Shown: piece by piece, positions 63,993 to 64,000 of the stretch | How the letters are laid out: the number at the start of each line of letters is the position of its first letter | How positions within the stretch are numbered: position 1 is the first letter of the stretch | DNA from: Roseiarcus sp963836695 | GTDB lineage: Bacteria > Pseudomonadota > Alphaproteobacteria > Rhizobiales > Beijerinckiaceae | Assembly: GCA_963836695.1 (NCBI GenBank) | Contig: CAWIKX010000014.1 | Coordinates: 163,127-227,126, forward strand | Direction: 5' to 3' | Length of the DNA: 64,000 nt | The notes under the pieces: model-generated | Database searches by the model: none | What the model was told of the DNA's origin: nothing | Seen by the model: the letters and a program-made list of their open reading frames with translations, nothing else | Position numbers and translations under genes: made by a program

Positions 63993-64000
63993 TACTTCAG

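Larger units (their letters stand above)
61351..64000 (+). mobile_element. IS3-family (IS407-group-like) element carrying an inserted IS110-type element
   Basis: Left end at about 61351 (TGACCTGCCACTGAG). orfA and orfB follow in the usual arrangement, with an A7 slip site where they overlap. orfB is split after 62524 and resumes at 63915-63917 through to its stop at 63992. The right inverted repeat lies beyond the window. Confidence 0.75.

Overview
The window is about 64 kb of GC-rich chromosome from an alphaproteobacterium, most likely Rhizobiales (Beijerinckiaceae/Methylocystaceae-like). Evidence is the plant-type GshA, the ANDN-type C-terminus on an SRPBCC protein, Crp/Fnr paralogs, class III cyclases, a PleC/DivJ-like kinase and the overall codon use. 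No tRNA, rRNA or CRISPR array was seen.

Layout. 1-6.3 kb: arsR-SRPBCC-clpP, rsmE, gshA, a lone Flp pilin and a MATE pump. 6.4-10.3 kb: a Cys-rich secreted protein, two tandem SDR paralogs diverging from a TetR regulator across two tandem palindromes, and a cupin. 10.5-15.3 kb: rpmI-rplT-pheS-pheT with a small extra ORF between pheS and pheT. 15.5-19 kb: a signalling block with two tandem Crp/Fnr genes (the first without a DNA-binding domain) and a GAF-cyclase. 19-30.5 kb: ThDP decarboxylase, TRIC channel, Rieske oxygenase, OsmC, DUF2218, coaD, a HAF-repeat protein, rarA, serine hydrolase, glyoxalase-like protein and CDF transporter. 31-37 kb: EmrA/EmrB-type pump, a membrane-anchored cyclase, redoxin, GT8 and YdcZ-like protein. 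37-44 kb: outer-membrane barrel, sugar ABC transporter, cNMP-binding protein, double cold-shock protein and sensor kinase. 44-53 kb: pepN, murI, TonB, a lipoprotein and an RTX protein. 53-59 kb: NHL protein, FGGY kinase with a second sugar-binding protein, a Gly/Ser-tailed HExxH protein and a secreted cupin. 59-64 kb: an AT-richer dcd gene with an in-frame amber codon, then a nest of insertion sequences (IS110/IS1111-type inside IS3, itself inside or abutting IS481).

The strongest signal is not a gene. Seven otherwise normal genes, including essential pheT, carry a one-base insertion in which a GANTC site appears with its T doubled (GAGTTC five times, GAATTC once, GATTTC once). An eighth (the EmrB-like pump) fits the same pattern less exactly. 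GANTC is the target of the alphaproteobacterial cell-cycle methylase CcrM. The simplest reading is a systematic long-read basecalling error at methylated adenines, which also implies active CcrM methylation. Four further one-base deletions (one in tonB, three in the IS transposases) look like ordinary indel errors or decay. Coordinates of the affected genes below are given as if repaired.

A second theme is cyclic-nucleotide signalling. Four perfect TGTGA-N6-TCACA palindromes and one near match lie in intergenic regions near a Crp-like gene, a cyclase, a cold-shock gene, a HAF-repeat gene and a small membrane protein. Two cyclases, two Crp-like proteins and a stand-alone cNMP-binding protein are encoded in the same window.
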